A DNA stretch of 64,000 nt from a virus (IMGVR_UViG_3300042731_007310:1-64000), one strand, 5' to 3'. Shown: positions 20,629 to 28,387, counted from the first letter of the stretch. Notes: generated by a model not told the origin, from the letters alone. Made by a program: numbers and translations.

Positions 20629-21057
20629 ATGATGGATCCACGAAAGGGTAGGCATATGAAATATCTTCTTACTGGCGATCCTGATTTTTTGAATGATGTA
20701 GGGGTGGTGAGAAGTTTTCTTGAAGACTTGGTCGAAGCAATAGGTATGGAAGCTGTAGATGAACCAAAGGTGTATTGGCTACCACCAATTCCAGAAAACA
20801 TGTCACTAGACTGCCCTAATGACGCTGGTGGTGTGACCGGTATTGTTGTATTGAGTACGTCACACGCGTCAATTCACACCTTCCCTGAATGCCACTATGC
20901 GGTATGTGACGTTTATTCGTGTAAGGACTACGATCCGCAAATACCGCCTGATGTAATGTCAGCTCATTTCGGAATAAAAACTGTTTTCGCTACAGATCTT
21001 TCATTTTCGTTGAAGTATCCATACCCACTTCCAAAACCAAATCATCGAAACGGGTAG
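20629..21057 (+). CDS. S-adenosylmethionine decarboxylase-like pyruvoyl enzyme
   Basis: A 142-aa protein of the bacterial SpeD fold, self-cleaving to form a pyruvoyl group. The core reads GVTGIVVLSTSHASIHTFPE (residues 68-87), then AVCDVYSCKD. The serine of TSH (about 78), the His of SIH (about 83) and the Cys of YSC (about 98) match the known catalytic Ser, His and Cys. The residue before the cleaved serine is Thr, where AdoMet decarboxylases usually have Glu. Relatives can instead decarboxylate ornithine or arginine, so the substrate is open. Polyamines could help neutralise packaged DNA. Confidence 0.78.
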   Translation: MMDPRKGRHMKYLLTGDPDFLNDVGVVRSFLEDLVEAIGMEAVDEPKVYWLPPIPENMSLDCPNDAGGVTGIVVLSTSHASIHTFPECHYAVCDVYSCKDYDPQIPPDVMSAHFGIKTVFATDLSFSLKYPYPLPKPNHRNG

Positions 21058-21076
21058 GTTTCCGGTATATAGGTAC

Positions 21077-21532
21077 ATGTCTATAACACTGGAAAAAGCC
21101 AAAAAACGTTTTGAATCTAAGTTACATGATAGAAGGAAGTGTAAATGTCCTTTGTGTGGTCGTACTTCGATTGTGTATCTTAGGACGGTAGATAAGACTA
21201 TGGCTACAACACTTCAACTATGGGCTAAAGAATACGGTGATTCATTCGTTCATGTGAGAAAGTTCTTAGAGAGAAGGGGTTTAGATTCACAAGCCCGTGG
21301 TGGTAGCTTTACAAAATTGCGCCATTGGGGATTGATAGAATCAAAGGGGCGCCAAACTGGATACTGGCGTATTACGGAAAAAGGTTTTCGATATTTGAAT
21401 GGAAAAAAGAAAATCCATAAAACAGCATTAGTTGCAAACCAAGATGGTAAAGTGATCGGGTATTTAGTTGAAGACGGAAAGGTCACTATACATGATGCTC
21501 TAAACACTAAATTTGATAGGAATAAGATATGA
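21077..21532 (+). CDS. Zinc-finger winged-helix protein
   Basis: A 151-aa protein. C-x-C-P-L-C at about residues 23-28 is a zinc knuckle. Residues about 40-115 form a likely winged helix (TTLQLWAKEYGD, then FTKLRHWGLIESKG and GYWRITEKGFRYL), the typical end of a DNA-binding wHTH. It ends in an ATGA overlap. A transcription regulator or DNA-binding protein. Targets unknown. Confidence 0.68.
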   Translation: MSITLEKAKKRFESKLHDRRKCKCPLCGRTSIVYLRTVDKTMATTLQLWAKEYGDSFVHVRKFLERRGLDSQARGGSFTKLRHWGLIESKGRQTGYWRITEKGFRYLNGKKKIHKTALVANQDGKVIGYLVEDGKVTIHDALNTKFDRNKI

Positions 21533-21858
21533 ACGACAAAATTCTATACGCTATAAACGACAATAAAGTAACTAGGGAAAATAGAAGTGATGTAGAAGAA
21601 TTTTGTAAACTCGAAAAGTTACATAAACAAGGTAAGTTGAGTGAATCAAAAAAGAAGAGACGTAGTAGAATTATGGTTCGTCTAATGAAGGGTGGTATTC
21701 TAAAACAAATGAGTCGAAAGGCCTTAGAAGAAGCCGCACAAATCATGTATGACAACTTTCCTTGGCACAAGAAGGTAAAACTAAGATTCCAATTCTTGTA
21801 TAGGAAATTCAAGAATTGGTTTTCTTCAAAATTTCTCAAAAACAGAAAGGTGAAATAA
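21529..21858 (+). CDS. Hypothetical basic helical protein
   Basis: A 109-aa Lys/Arg-rich, mostly helical protein (VEEFCKLEKLHKQGKLSESK). The C-terminus is basic and aromatic (FQFLYRKFKNWFSSKFLKN) and could bind membrane or nucleic acid. Starts at an ATGA overlap. No family recognised. Confidence 0.6.
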   Translation: MNDKILYAINDNKVTRENRSDVEEFCKLEKLHKQGKLSESKKKRRSRIMVRLMKGGILKQMSRKALEEAAQIMYDNFPWHKKVKLRFQFLYRKFKNWFSSKFLKNRKVK

Positions 21859-21860
21859 TC

Positions 21861-22445
21861 ATGTCAGTAGGAGCGATTGTAACATTGGTTTTGTCCATAC
21901 TCGGTTTTGTCGGAATCGCAATATGGGCTTTTACTTTAGGTAGAAAATATCGGTGGCCAAAAGGTGTACTAAGAAGTCGTAAGACAAAGGGTGGTATTGA
22001 AGTAGTAGTTATAAATGCACCAGGTTCGTCATTAGAAAAGGAGTTAGACGTAACTGATGCCTGTTGTCGTGCCGTACAAGCGTGTTTTACAGCATGGGAT
22101 AGACTTCATCCGGACAATAAGGCCAAAAGTGAAATTGACGTTGTTGGTGTTTCATTTATTTCTGATATCGAAATGGACAAGATACAAGAAAAAATGCCGT
22201 ACGAACGTGTAGCAGCATATTTGTGTTTCACTTCAAGGTCGGTTGGTTCTAGCGCTCCTACTGCGGTTGTTAGAAGTAGTTTGATTTTGAATGTGGTTTC
22301 CAAAGGTGAACCGGTGATTCACGAGATGATTCACGCGCTTTTACATCGGTGTTCTAATGTTGGATTTGACTATGAACACAAAGACGAATCGTGGATTATC
22401 GTTAGTAGAAGCGCAAGGGCAGAATATCAAAACTTGTCTTCTTAG
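21861..22445 (+). CDS. Membrane-anchored HExxH protein
   Basis: A 194-aa protein. Residues 3-25 form an N-terminal membrane anchor. HEMIHALLH (154-162) holds an HExxH zinc motif, with further His and Glu (HKDES, about 173-177) that could be the third ligand. Cys pair at 68-69. ATG 21861 follows AAAGGTG. Probably a metallopeptidase facing the periplasm. The substrate is unknown. Confidence 0.65.
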   Translation: MSVGAIVTLVLSILGFVGIAIWAFTLGRKYRWPKGVLRSRKTKGGIEVVVINAPGSSLEKELDVTDACCRAVQACFTAWDRLHPDNKAKSEIDVVGVSFISDIEMDKIQEKMPYERVAAYLCFTSRSVGSSAPTAVVRSSLILNVVSKGEPVIHEMIHALLHRCSNVGFDYEHKDESWIIVSRSARAEYQNLSS

Positions 22446-22506
22446 CCGATCTAAGGACTTCGGTTTTACCAGGTAATAAGATTTAAGTTTGTTTGGTGGT
22501 GACATT

Positions 22507-22550
22507 ATGGCCGTGATTCTGGTGGATCACGGCCATATTTTCATTCTTTT
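22507..22550 (+). terminator. Rho-independent terminator
   Basis: A perfect 11-bp stem ATGGCCGTGAT (22507-22517)/ATCACGGCCAT (22526-22536) with an 8-base loop and a T-rich tail. Confidence 0.88.
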
Positions 22551-22579
22551 GGTGGTGTACCATTCCAAGAACAATAATA

Positions 22580-22634
22580 GTTGAAGCGATATAGAAACAA
22601 TTCATCGTTACACTGTATCCTTGTTACGTATATT
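22580..22634 (+). promoter_or_regulatory. GTTGAAGCGA element and TATATT box
   Basis: GTTGAAGCGA at 22580-22589 repeats the core of the recurring promoter, and TATATT lies at 22629-22634. The spacing does not match the other copies, so promoter activity is uncertain. The next ATG (22637) has no Shine-Dalgarno sequence. Confidence 0.35.
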
Positions 22635-22636
22635 GT

Positions 22637-22843
22637 ATGACAAAGAAATCCGCTGACAGAATCATGTTTTGGGTGTATATGGCGTACATCATATTTTTCT
22701 TCTTTTGGTGCCTATTCGCTTGGGTAGGTTGTAATGGTGAAGAAGACAATTATCCATCTATGCTATGGCAAATTTTGTTCGGAATTTTTCTAGGAAGAAT
22801 AAACGATAGACACTTCATTCCATGGATTAGTGGAAAGGGATAA
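22637..22843 (+). CDS. Small membrane protein
   Basis: A 68-aa protein with one clear membrane helix (FWVYMAYIIFFFFWCLFAWV, residues 11-30) and a second weaker one (SMLWQILFGIFLG). No ribosome site precedes the ATG. Possible holin-like or envelope protein; nothing decides this. Confidence 0.6.
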   Translation: MTKKSADRIMFWVYMAYIIFFFFWCLFAWVGCNGEEDNYPSMLWQILFGIFLGRINDRHFIPWISGKG

Positions 22844-22844
22844 T

Positions 22845-23210
22845 ATGAAAAATAAAAACACTAAAGTTCAAAGTCTATTCTCTTTGACCAAACAAGATTT
22901 GATATCGAAGATATTAGGTCTTCAAGATTCGATGACCAAATTACAAAATGAAATGTTGAAGGCACAAATAATAGCTGCTACTCGACTTGATGTAATCCGT
23001 TTACTAGGGTTTATAATGAACAGAGATCCATCACCAGATCCAACTAAGGTATCACCAGCGGTTCCGGAAGTGAAAAAAATAATGGCTGGTGAATTGAAAG
23101 ATTTAGCGATTCATCTTCGCGGTAGAGCTGATGAATTTGAAAATGTATCTAAACGTTTATTGAGTGAAATTGAAAATAAAGAAGATACTGATAAGCAAGT
23201 GAAAGAATGA
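22845..23210 (+). CDS. Hypothetical coiled-coil protein
   Basis: A 121-aa protein, mostly helical with coiled-coil pattern at about 15-45 (LQDSMTKLQNEMLKAQI) and near the C-terminus. AAAGGG precedes ATG 22845. No family recognised. Confidence 0.65.
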   Translation: MKNKNTKVQSLFSLTKQDLISKILGLQDSMTKLQNEMLKAQIIAATRLDVIRLLGFIMNRDPSPDPTKVSPAVPEVKKIMAGELKDLAIHLRGRADEFENVSKRLLSEIENKEDTDKQVKE

Positions 23211-23250
23211 AAAATTCATCGGATATTTTCTAATAATGTAAATATATGTT

Positions 23251-23766
23251 GTGGCGAGCGTAACCAAAAAACTTCGCAAGAAACAAGTAAAAAAGATCAA
23301 GCTACTAATCTTATCCGGAAAAGGCCTAAACAATGTAGCTGAACTTTACGGTGTTTCTTACATCACGATCTATAAGATCGCGGCTGGAATAACTTGGAGA
23401 AAAGTAAAACCAACCGGGAAACTTATAGGTAAAAGAGATTATGTTTCTAAGCGTGTTTTTTCTCTGAATGATTGTCAGATTATCGCTTTGAAGAAAATGA
23501 AAAAACGTTTTTCAAATGATGTTCTGTCAAAGCAGTATGATACTTCTGAATCTACTATTCAAAGGGCGATAGAAGACGGTAAAGCAGCGCTAGGGTTTCG
23601 ATTTCATAAGATGACTCTAAATGGTGGTGTTTCAAAGGCACAACAGAAGTGTCACCTAACAGACGATGAAGTTCAATCTTTGGTAAACATAAGTGTTTCT
23701 GGTGAAGTTCCGGAATGGATACGTAGGGAGTTCAAAAAATGTCAGAAGAGAAAAAAGTTGATATGA
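23251..23766 (+). CDS. HTH DNA-binding protein
   Basis: A 171-aa protein with two helix-turn-helix units. One is at about residues 25-45 (GLNNVAELYGVSYITIYKIA) and the other at about 85-110 (SNDVLSKQYDTSESTIQRAI), with Lys-rich linkers. It starts at GTG with no ribosome site, six bases after an A/T-rich TAAATA box, so it may be translated from a leaderless transcript. A regulator or a DNA-recognition (small terminase-like) role is possible. It overlaps the next gene by 28 bases. Confidence 0.68.
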   Translation: MASVTKKLRKKQVKKIKLLILSGKGLNNVAELYGVSYITIYKIAAGITWRKVKPTGKLIGKRDYVSKRVFSLNDCQIIALKKMKKRFSNDVLSKQYDTSESTIQRAIEDGKAALGFRFHKMTLNGGVSKAQQKCHLTDDEVQSLVNISVSGEVPEWIRREFKKCQKRKKLI

Positions 23767-24245
23767 GTTTCATAGAAGATATAGAAAGTGAAACGAATCA
23801 AAAAGTGTTGATGGAAAATGAAATAAAGCTACAAAAAGAAAGAGTAGTTAGTTTCGAAAAACAATTGAACGAAGAAGTAGATAAAAGGATAAAGTTAGAA
23901 AAAGAAAACAAAAGACTTGAATGTGAATTAGATAAAGTAAAGGACAAACTGTATTGTCTTGCGCCACCCTTACCTACTGATTTGTGGCAAAGATCAAAAA
24001 ACGTTTGGGGCGCTGCTTTGCATTCTCATCTTTACGGTGAACATCTAGATCCGGGTCCATTGTCTATAATTGAGAGAGCACTTTTTGACGCTGAAAAACG
24101 TGGTTATTCTGGAAGAAAAGATCTGGATAAGGTACATTGTAATGGTGAATGTTCTTGTTCTTCTAACAAGGAAAGTAAGGATGAAACAAAAAAGAATAGA
24201 CCTTCAAAAAAGAAAACTAAAACCGTCACAAGAAAAAAGAAGTAA
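23739..24245 (+). CDS. Coiled-coil protein with basic tail
   Basis: A 168-aa protein. Residues 15-70 are a long coiled coil (EKQLNEEVDKRIKLEKENKR). A central conserved-looking block follows (PPLPTDLWQRSKNVWGAALH), then a Cys pair (CNGECSC) and a very basic tail (KKNRPSKKKTKTVTRKKK). The last 65 bases overlap the next gene in another frame. Function unknown. Confidence 0.65.
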   Translation: MSEEKKVDMSFIEDIESETNQKVLMENEIKLQKERVVSFEKQLNEEVDKRIKLEKENKRLECELDKVKDKLYCLAPPLPTDLWQRSKNVWGAALHSHLYGEHLDPGPLSIIERALFDAEKRGYSGRKDLDKVHCNGECSCSSNKESKDETKKNRPSKKKTKTVTRKKK

Positions 24246-24531
24246 TATTGGTCAAGACCAAATTGGTTATCCCATATACAGGTGCTCTTTATGCGATGAA
24301 ATGATAACACAAAATTCGGTATCACCAGTTTCGTTGTCAACACTATTTTCATTGATGAATAATCATCATTTATTTAGTATAGGTACTCTTCAACGATTCA
24401 TAATTCATGAATGTGGAAATGGATCATATGGAGTAGCAAACATAGCCGGTATAGCTTCAGAAAAAGTTTTTGTTGATTCTAAAAAAATGCCTAGTGAATT
24501 GAGAATAGAAAAACCAGTAGAGCCAAATTGA
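24181..24531 (+). CDS. Hypothetical protein with Cys pair
   Basis: A 116-aa protein. ATG 24181 follows AAGGAAAGTAAGG and overlaps the upstream gene by 65 bases, where both frames encode Lys/Arg-rich sequence. The part beyond has CSLCDEM and a hydrophobic helix region (SLSTLFSLMNNHHLFS). No family recognised. Confidence 0.55.
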   Translation: MKQKRIDLQKRKLKPSQEKRSNIGQDQIGYPIYRCSLCDEMITQNSVSPVSLSTLFSLMNNHHLFSIGTLQRFIIHECGNGSYGVANIAGIASEKVFVDSKKMPSELRIEKPVEPN

Positions 24532-25220
24532 TGAAAAAAAAGAAGAACAAAATAGTATTGAGTTATAAAAAGAAGGTTGAACTTTCCGCTGAAATATACG
24601 GTATGATGATGGAAGGTGATAGTGATGGCGAGATTATCGAAAGCTTAGACATAACACCACAAGAATATTCGATAGCAAAAAAGTTTCTTCTCGAAAGTAA
24701 GGGGAGCGAAGAAGAACTATTGTCTAGTAAAGAACGCTTTGCTAAATACGTCATTGTTCAGGACAGAAACACAAGAGCCTTAGACGAATTGATTGTGAAC
24801 CTTGATCACAAAAACCAATACAACGCGCTAGTAGGTGCTATCAGATTGAGATCTGATATTGCTGATAGAGTAATCTCTACTGGTCAAACACTTGGAATAA
24901 TATCAAAAGAACCTGAAAAAAAGATGGTTATGAATGGTGTTGTTGTTGCGGAAGTAAGTGATAAGGACCTTAGAAAAGAACTAGCAAAATCGATTGTTAG
25001 TTTTGGAAAAATGATGAAGCGATATGGTGGCGGAAAAGATATTTTGGAAATCAAAACAGGTGATCTTCATTATGGTGAAGGCGTCAAAGTTCTTCCGGAA
25101 GATTTCACATCAACGGCTGCAATGGGAGCGCCACCTATGAAGCCAAAATCAAATGACAAAAAGAATCGAGCCAAGACCGGTAAAAGAGCGGCTGGACGTA
25201 GAAGGGTAAGGGAAAAATAA
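24531..25220 (+). CDS. Putative small terminase or packaging-associated protein
   Basis: A 229-aa protein. N-terminal basic helix-turn-helix-like region (about 10-45, AEIYGMMMEGDSDGEIIESL), helical centre (about 75-120, RALDELIVNLDHKNQYNALV) and a basic, Ala/Gly-rich C-terminus. Size, helical layout and position shortly before the large terminase fit a small terminase that recognises the packaging site, but similarity is not clear enough to be sure. It starts at a TGATG overlap. Confidence 0.5.
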   Translation: MKKKKNKIVLSYKKKVELSAEIYGMMMEGDSDGEIIESLDITPQEYSIAKKFLLESKGSEEELLSSKERFAKYVIVQDRNTRALDELIVNLDHKNQYNALVGAIRLRSDIADRVISTGQTLGIISKEPEKKMVMNGVVVAEVSDKDLRKELAKSIVSFGKMMKRYGGGKDILEIKTGDLHYGEGVKVLPEDFTSTAAMGAPPMKPKSNDKKNRAKTGKRAAGRRRVREK

Positions 25221-25221
25221 A

Positions 25222-25923
25222 ATGGCTAATGGAGTTATTATAGGCGGTAATAGTTATGAATTACTACATCCAAAAACCGGTTGTCCTATCCCTGTTTTCA
25301 ATTGGAAAGATACTGGAATGGAATTCAAGATCGGTGATGGATATAATAAACGTCGTAAGGAAGACATCACACTAGGTGTTATTCACTGGACGGGTTCAGA
25401 AAATTCTGTGGAAACGATGTTCAATGTTTTGAATAAACGAAAGTTAGGCGTTGAATACTGTATAAGTCCGTATGGATCACTTTATCAATTCTGCGATATG
25501 ATTGAAGTTGATACGGCTGACGCTGGTGCGGCTAATAAAATAAGTTGGGGTGTTGAAGTGGTCAACGCTGGTATTCGTAGGGCGAATACTTTATGGCGTG
25601 AACCGCGATATCGTAAGACGAAAATGGGTCCAAGACGCGGATACGAAACGCGTATTCATGATAGAAATGTAAAGTGTTGGGATTTTTACGAAGAACAAAC
25701 GATGACGTTATTAGCGTTGAATCTACTTATACACCATGTAGTACCAACGTATGGACCTAATGTTTGCGTTGCTAATGGTGAAATAAATTGGCGCGAATTC
25801 AAAGGTGCTGTAGGTCATTACCATATCACTAAGAAAAAGTTAGATCCCGGAACTGAACCAATGAAGCGACTTCATAGCTTTATGGAAAGTTCTATATTTG
25901 GTAGTGGAAGCGAATTTCGTTGA
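25222..25923 (+). CDS. N-acetylmuramoyl-L-alanine amidase (Amidase_2 fold)
   Basis: A 233-aa zinc amidase that cuts the bond between muramic acid and the stem peptide of peptidoglycan. The zinc ligands are visible: His55 in VIHWTG, His199 in GHYHI and Asp208 in KLDPG, with the strand GVEVVNAG between them. No signal peptide or separate cell-wall-binding domain, so as an endolysin it would need a holin or another export route. No clear holin is adjacent, although several small membrane proteins nearby could serve. Its stop overlaps the TTG of the next short frame. Confidence 0.88.
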   Translation: MANGVIIGGNSYELLHPKTGCPIPVFNWKDTGMEFKIGDGYNKRRKEDITLGVIHWTGSENSVETMFNVLNKRKLGVEYCISPYGSLYQFCDMIEVDTADAGAANKISWGVEVVNAGIRRANTLWREPRYRKTKMGPRRGYETRIHDRNVKCWDFYEEQTMTLLALNLLIHHVVPTYGPNVCVANGEINWREFKGAVGHYHITKKKLDPGTEPMKRLHSFMESSIFGSGSEFR

Positions 25924-26078
25924 AACAGAATCCACTGAAGCTACAAAAAAAATCTGAACCCTGCCCTATCTGTAATGGGCAGGGTAACGATAACTTATTG
26001 ACCATTTGCTTGGACTGTTATGGGAGCGGAAAAAATATATTGTTTGTAGGGAATGTTGGAATAAAAAGTCACCATTAG
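25920..26078 (+). CDS. 52-aa protein with two DnaJ-type zinc motifs
   Basis: A short frame from TTG 25920 (TTGA overlap with the amidase stop) encoding CPICNGQG and CLDCYGSG, i.e. two C-x2-C-x-G-x-G repeats as in the DnaJ zinc domain. It overlaps the next gene in another frame. A 9-bp stem ACCCTGCCC/GGGCAGGGT lies inside it (25959-25986). The motif pair makes chance unlikely; the function is unknown. Confidence 0.55.
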   Translation: MKQNPLKLQKKSEPCPICNGQGNDNLLTICLDCYGSGKNILFVGNVGIKSHH

Positions 26079-26890
26079 AGTTTTTTGATTCGAAACGAAA
26101 CAGGTTTTTGAAGACTTGCAAACAATGTAGGGAAAAGAACAGATATCGTGAAAAAATCGATCCAAGAAATGGTCTTCCGGATCGTGGTCCTATAAGGGTA
26201 AAATTCAATCTAAATTCTAACAACACAAAAACCGGAAGTATTCCGGTTAGTATGACTTCTAGTCCTACTTGTCCATTATCTTGTTCTTTTCGTAATGGTA
26301 TTTGTTATTCAGAAGGTCACTTTGTTGGTATGCACTGGAAAAGACTAAGTAATCCTGATGGTAGTGGTGGTGTTACATGGGATAAATTTTGTGAAATGGT
26401 TTCTAAATTACCAAAGGGTCAAGTGTGGCGACACAATGAAGCTGGTGATCTACCAGGTATAGGGGATGAAATAGACGCTGTAATGTTGAAGAAATTGATC
26501 CTTGCCAATATGGGTAAGATGGGATTTACCTATACTCACAAACCAGTGTTGGAAGATTGTGGTATATCAATATTCAACAGAGTGTGTATTTACGAATCGA
26601 ACACAAAAGGTTTTTGTATCAATTTGTCTGCTAACGATTTAGAACAAGCTGACAGATTATTGAAACTAGGGATAGGTCCGGTAGTTGTTACTTTACCGGA
26701 AGATTGTCAAAAAGAACTGAAAACACCTGGTGGAAAACGTGTTACCGTATGTCCTTCTCAATGGTCGGAAGTTACCTGTAAAGAATGTAAGATTTGCGCA
26801 AACACTAAGCGTAAGTTGATAATAGGTTTTAGGGCTCATGGTTTAGGTAAAAATAAGATTGGCTCAAATTTCCAACTATCATTGTTTTGA
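26006..26890 (+). CDS. DUF7227-like phage protein with N-terminal zinc ribbon
   Basis: Up to 294 aa. The N-terminal ribbon CREC...CKQC (about residues 14-42) is of the kind seen in HNH and recycling proteins. The main part has the family pattern N-T-K-T-G-S-I-P-V-S...C-P-x-x-C-x-F...G-x-C-Y-x-E (about 74-108), then WRHNEAGDLPG and later Cys pairs (CKECKIC). The conserved Cys set suggests a metal cluster. The role is not established. The start is uncertain: TTG 26006 lacks a ribosome site, and a GGGAGCGG eight bases before an in-frame ATT at 26039 is an alternative. Confidence 0.62.
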   Translation: MLGLLWERKKYIVCRECWNKKSPLEFFDSKRNRFLKTCKQCREKNRYREKIDPRNGLPDRGPIRVKFNLNSNNTKTGSIPVSMTSSPTCPLSCSFRNGICYSEGHFVGMHWKRLSNPDGSGGVTWDKFCEMVSKLPKGQVWRHNEAGDLPGIGDEIDAVMLKKLILANMGKMGFTYTHKPVLEDCGISIFNRVCIYESNTKGFCINLSANDLEQADRLLKLGIGPVVVTLPEDCQKELKTPGGKRVTVCPSQWSEVTCKECKICANTKRKLIIGFRAHGLGKNKIGSNFQLSLF

Positions 26891-26901
26891 AGGGATATCA
26901 T

Positions 26902-27435
26902 ATGCGAACATGGCGATCTTTATTTTTATACATCACCTGTATTGGTGCTGATATTATTGGTTTTATTGGTTTACTTTTGATTTGGTCGATATGGGGTAAG
27001 AATCTTCGATTCGAAAAGAAACCAATAGCACTTGAAGGACAAAAACCTCACCCTGGTAATTGGGCTCTTACGTGTGATGTGAAACAAAAACATCTTTCGA
27101 TTTTCAAATATAGCGGTATGACGATATCGCCACACGCGATCATTTACCGTGAAGGAAAACGTCCGGATGATCTGTATGTATGGTCAAGGATTCAAGAACA
27201 TGAACACTTTCATTGTGAGCAATATGAAGCCGCTTCAATAATCGGGTTCGTAATTCTGATTCTTGGTTTCGTTGGGTGGATTGAAATACTACTGTCAATT
27301 TCTATTTTTATTGTAGCTCCTTGGTTGTATATGGGAGCGGCTTACGTGACTTCTTGGATACGTGGCGAAGATCTTTATAGGGGCGCTCATATCGAAGAAG
27401 GTGCGTACGCAATTGATGACTTTTATGACGATTGA
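26902..27435 (+). CDS. Membrane protein with HEHFH zinc motif
   Basis: A 177-aa protein with a membrane helix at about 8-30 and two more at about 110-150. Between them, HEHFHCEQYEA (100-110) holds an HExxH motif followed by Glu/Gln-rich residues. The layout is that of a small membrane metallopeptidase. ATG 26902 follows GAAGGG. The third HExxH protein in this window. Confidence 0.62.
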   Translation: MRTWRSLFLYITCIGADIIGFIGLLLIWSIWGKNLRFEKKPIALEGQKPHPGNWALTCDVKQKHLSIFKYSGMTISPHAIIYREGKRPDDLYVWSRIQEHEHFHCEQYEAASIIGFVILILGFVGWIEILLSISIFIVAPWLYMGAAYVTSWIRGEDLYRGAHIEEGAYAIDDFYDD

Positions 27436-27477
27436 TCTACTTTGTTGTATGCTGTAGTTATGATGAAAACTACAACT

Positions 27478-27537
27478 TCAACCCTAGCGAAAGCAGGATT
27501 ACGCGTTGAAGACGGTTCGTAATCTGTCAAGGGTTGA
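27478..27537 (+). ncRNA. Structured leader RNA candidate
   Basis: Outer stem TCAACCCT (27478-27485)/AGGGTTGA (27530-27537) encloses a perfect GATTACG/CGTAATC stem with a 14-base loop. It lies directly before the ribosome site of the gene at 27559. No T-run follows, so it is not a simple terminator. Confidence 0.45.
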
Positions 27538-27558
27538 CACTACAAAGGAGAAAGTGAA

Positions 27559-27855
27559 ATGTCTTCAGGTGTACAACTAAGCAAGAATGGTGCTTTCTAT
27601 GGCACTGGTGCAAACATCGATGTTAGGACCGTAGGGTTTCGACCTAGAAGGGTAGAGCTTTACAACGAAGATGGTCTAGCGAAAGCCGTATGGACGGACG
27701 ATATGGCTAACGCGGCTGGATTGAAGCAAATCACCGCTGGAACGATGTCAAAGATGACAGCCGGTATTACGCCCCTTTCTGATGGCTTCAGACTAGGGAC
27801 TGATGCGGATATGAACGTATCCGGTGAAAAGGTTTACTGGGTAGCTCACGAATAA
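27559..27855 (+). CDS. Small virion-like beta protein
   Basis: A 98-aa protein (MSSGVQLSKNGAFYGTGANI...) of Gly-rich strand character. It resembles short proteins found beside terminase genes in many phages and could be a capsid decoration or tail-tip component. A strong AAAGGAGAAAGTGAA site indicates high expression. The role is inferred from position and composition only. Confidence 0.6.
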   Translation: MSSGVQLSKNGAFYGTGANIDVRTVGFRPRRVELYNEDGLAKAVWTDDMANAAGLKQITAGTMSKMTAGITPLSDGFRLGTDADMNVSGEKVYWVAHE

Positions 27856-27873
27856 ACCCTTTGCCTATATACC

Positions 27874-27899
27874 GCTAGGCGCTCTTAGGGGCGCCTAGC
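27874..27899 (+). promoter_or_regulatory. Strong intergenic hairpin
   Basis: GCTAGGCGC (27874-27882)/GCGCCTAGC (27891-27899), a perfect 9-bp stem with an 8-base loop and no T-run. A pause, processing or mRNA-stability element between two virion genes is likely. Confidence 0.55.
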
Positions 27900-27931
27900 A
27901 ATTCGATCCACTTCAACTAGGAGAGTTTTTC

Positions 27932-28387
27932 ATGGGCTACTTTGATCCAAGAGACGGTAGAAGAAAATCGGATCCATTGAGATCGTTAGATAGAGCACCA
28001 GCATACGCGCCAGACTGGCAACTTCACCGGGTAACGAATGCTCAAGATACGGTTTTTACAGAAAAGAAACATGGCGTAAATTGTGGTCATTATAAATCTG
28101 TAAGATTTGCTATTGTTCCATACGACAATGATCCTACAAGGGTTCCTGGTGCCACACCTGGTGGTTCGGCAAATCCAAATGTTGAGGTTATGATTTGGTC
28201 TGAAAGTGCTGGTGAATTTCTTTCATTTCCTACCGCACTAACCGGAACTGGTGTTGGTGCTGGTGATCCGTATATGGTTGACGTTGAAAATGCAAACGGA
28301 GCAATTTTATTTGTTGCCGTAACGGCCGCACCTGGTGGTGTTGTTGCAATATCAGCACAAGGTTACGAAATCGATCATACGTTGTAA
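27932..28387 (+). CDS. Predicted virion beta-sandwich protein
   Basis: A 151-aa protein, rich in Gly, Ala, Val and Pro, with alternating strands (VRFAIVPYDNDPTRVPGATP, VEVMIWSESAG, GVVAISAQGYEI). Probably a head decoration or fibre protein. TAGGAGAG precedes the ATG and its stop overlaps the next ATG (TAATG). Confidence 0.6.
   Translation: MGYFDPRDGRRKSDPLRSLDRAPAYAPDWQLHRVTNAQDTVFTEKKHGVNCGHYKSVRFAIVPYDNDPTRVPGATPGGSANPNVEVMIWSESAGEFLSFPTALTGTGVGAGDPYMVDVENANGAILFVAVTAAPGGVVAISAQGYEIDHTL

Noticed and set aside
25959-25986. ACCCTGCCC/GGGCAGGGT hairpin as terminator after the amidase
   Set aside because: No T-run follows, and the stem lies within the short DnaJ-type frame.
27470-27545. tRNA-like stretch with GGTTCGTAATC
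   Set aside because: The arms do not form a T-stem or acceptor stem; the pairing found instead is the two-stem leader.
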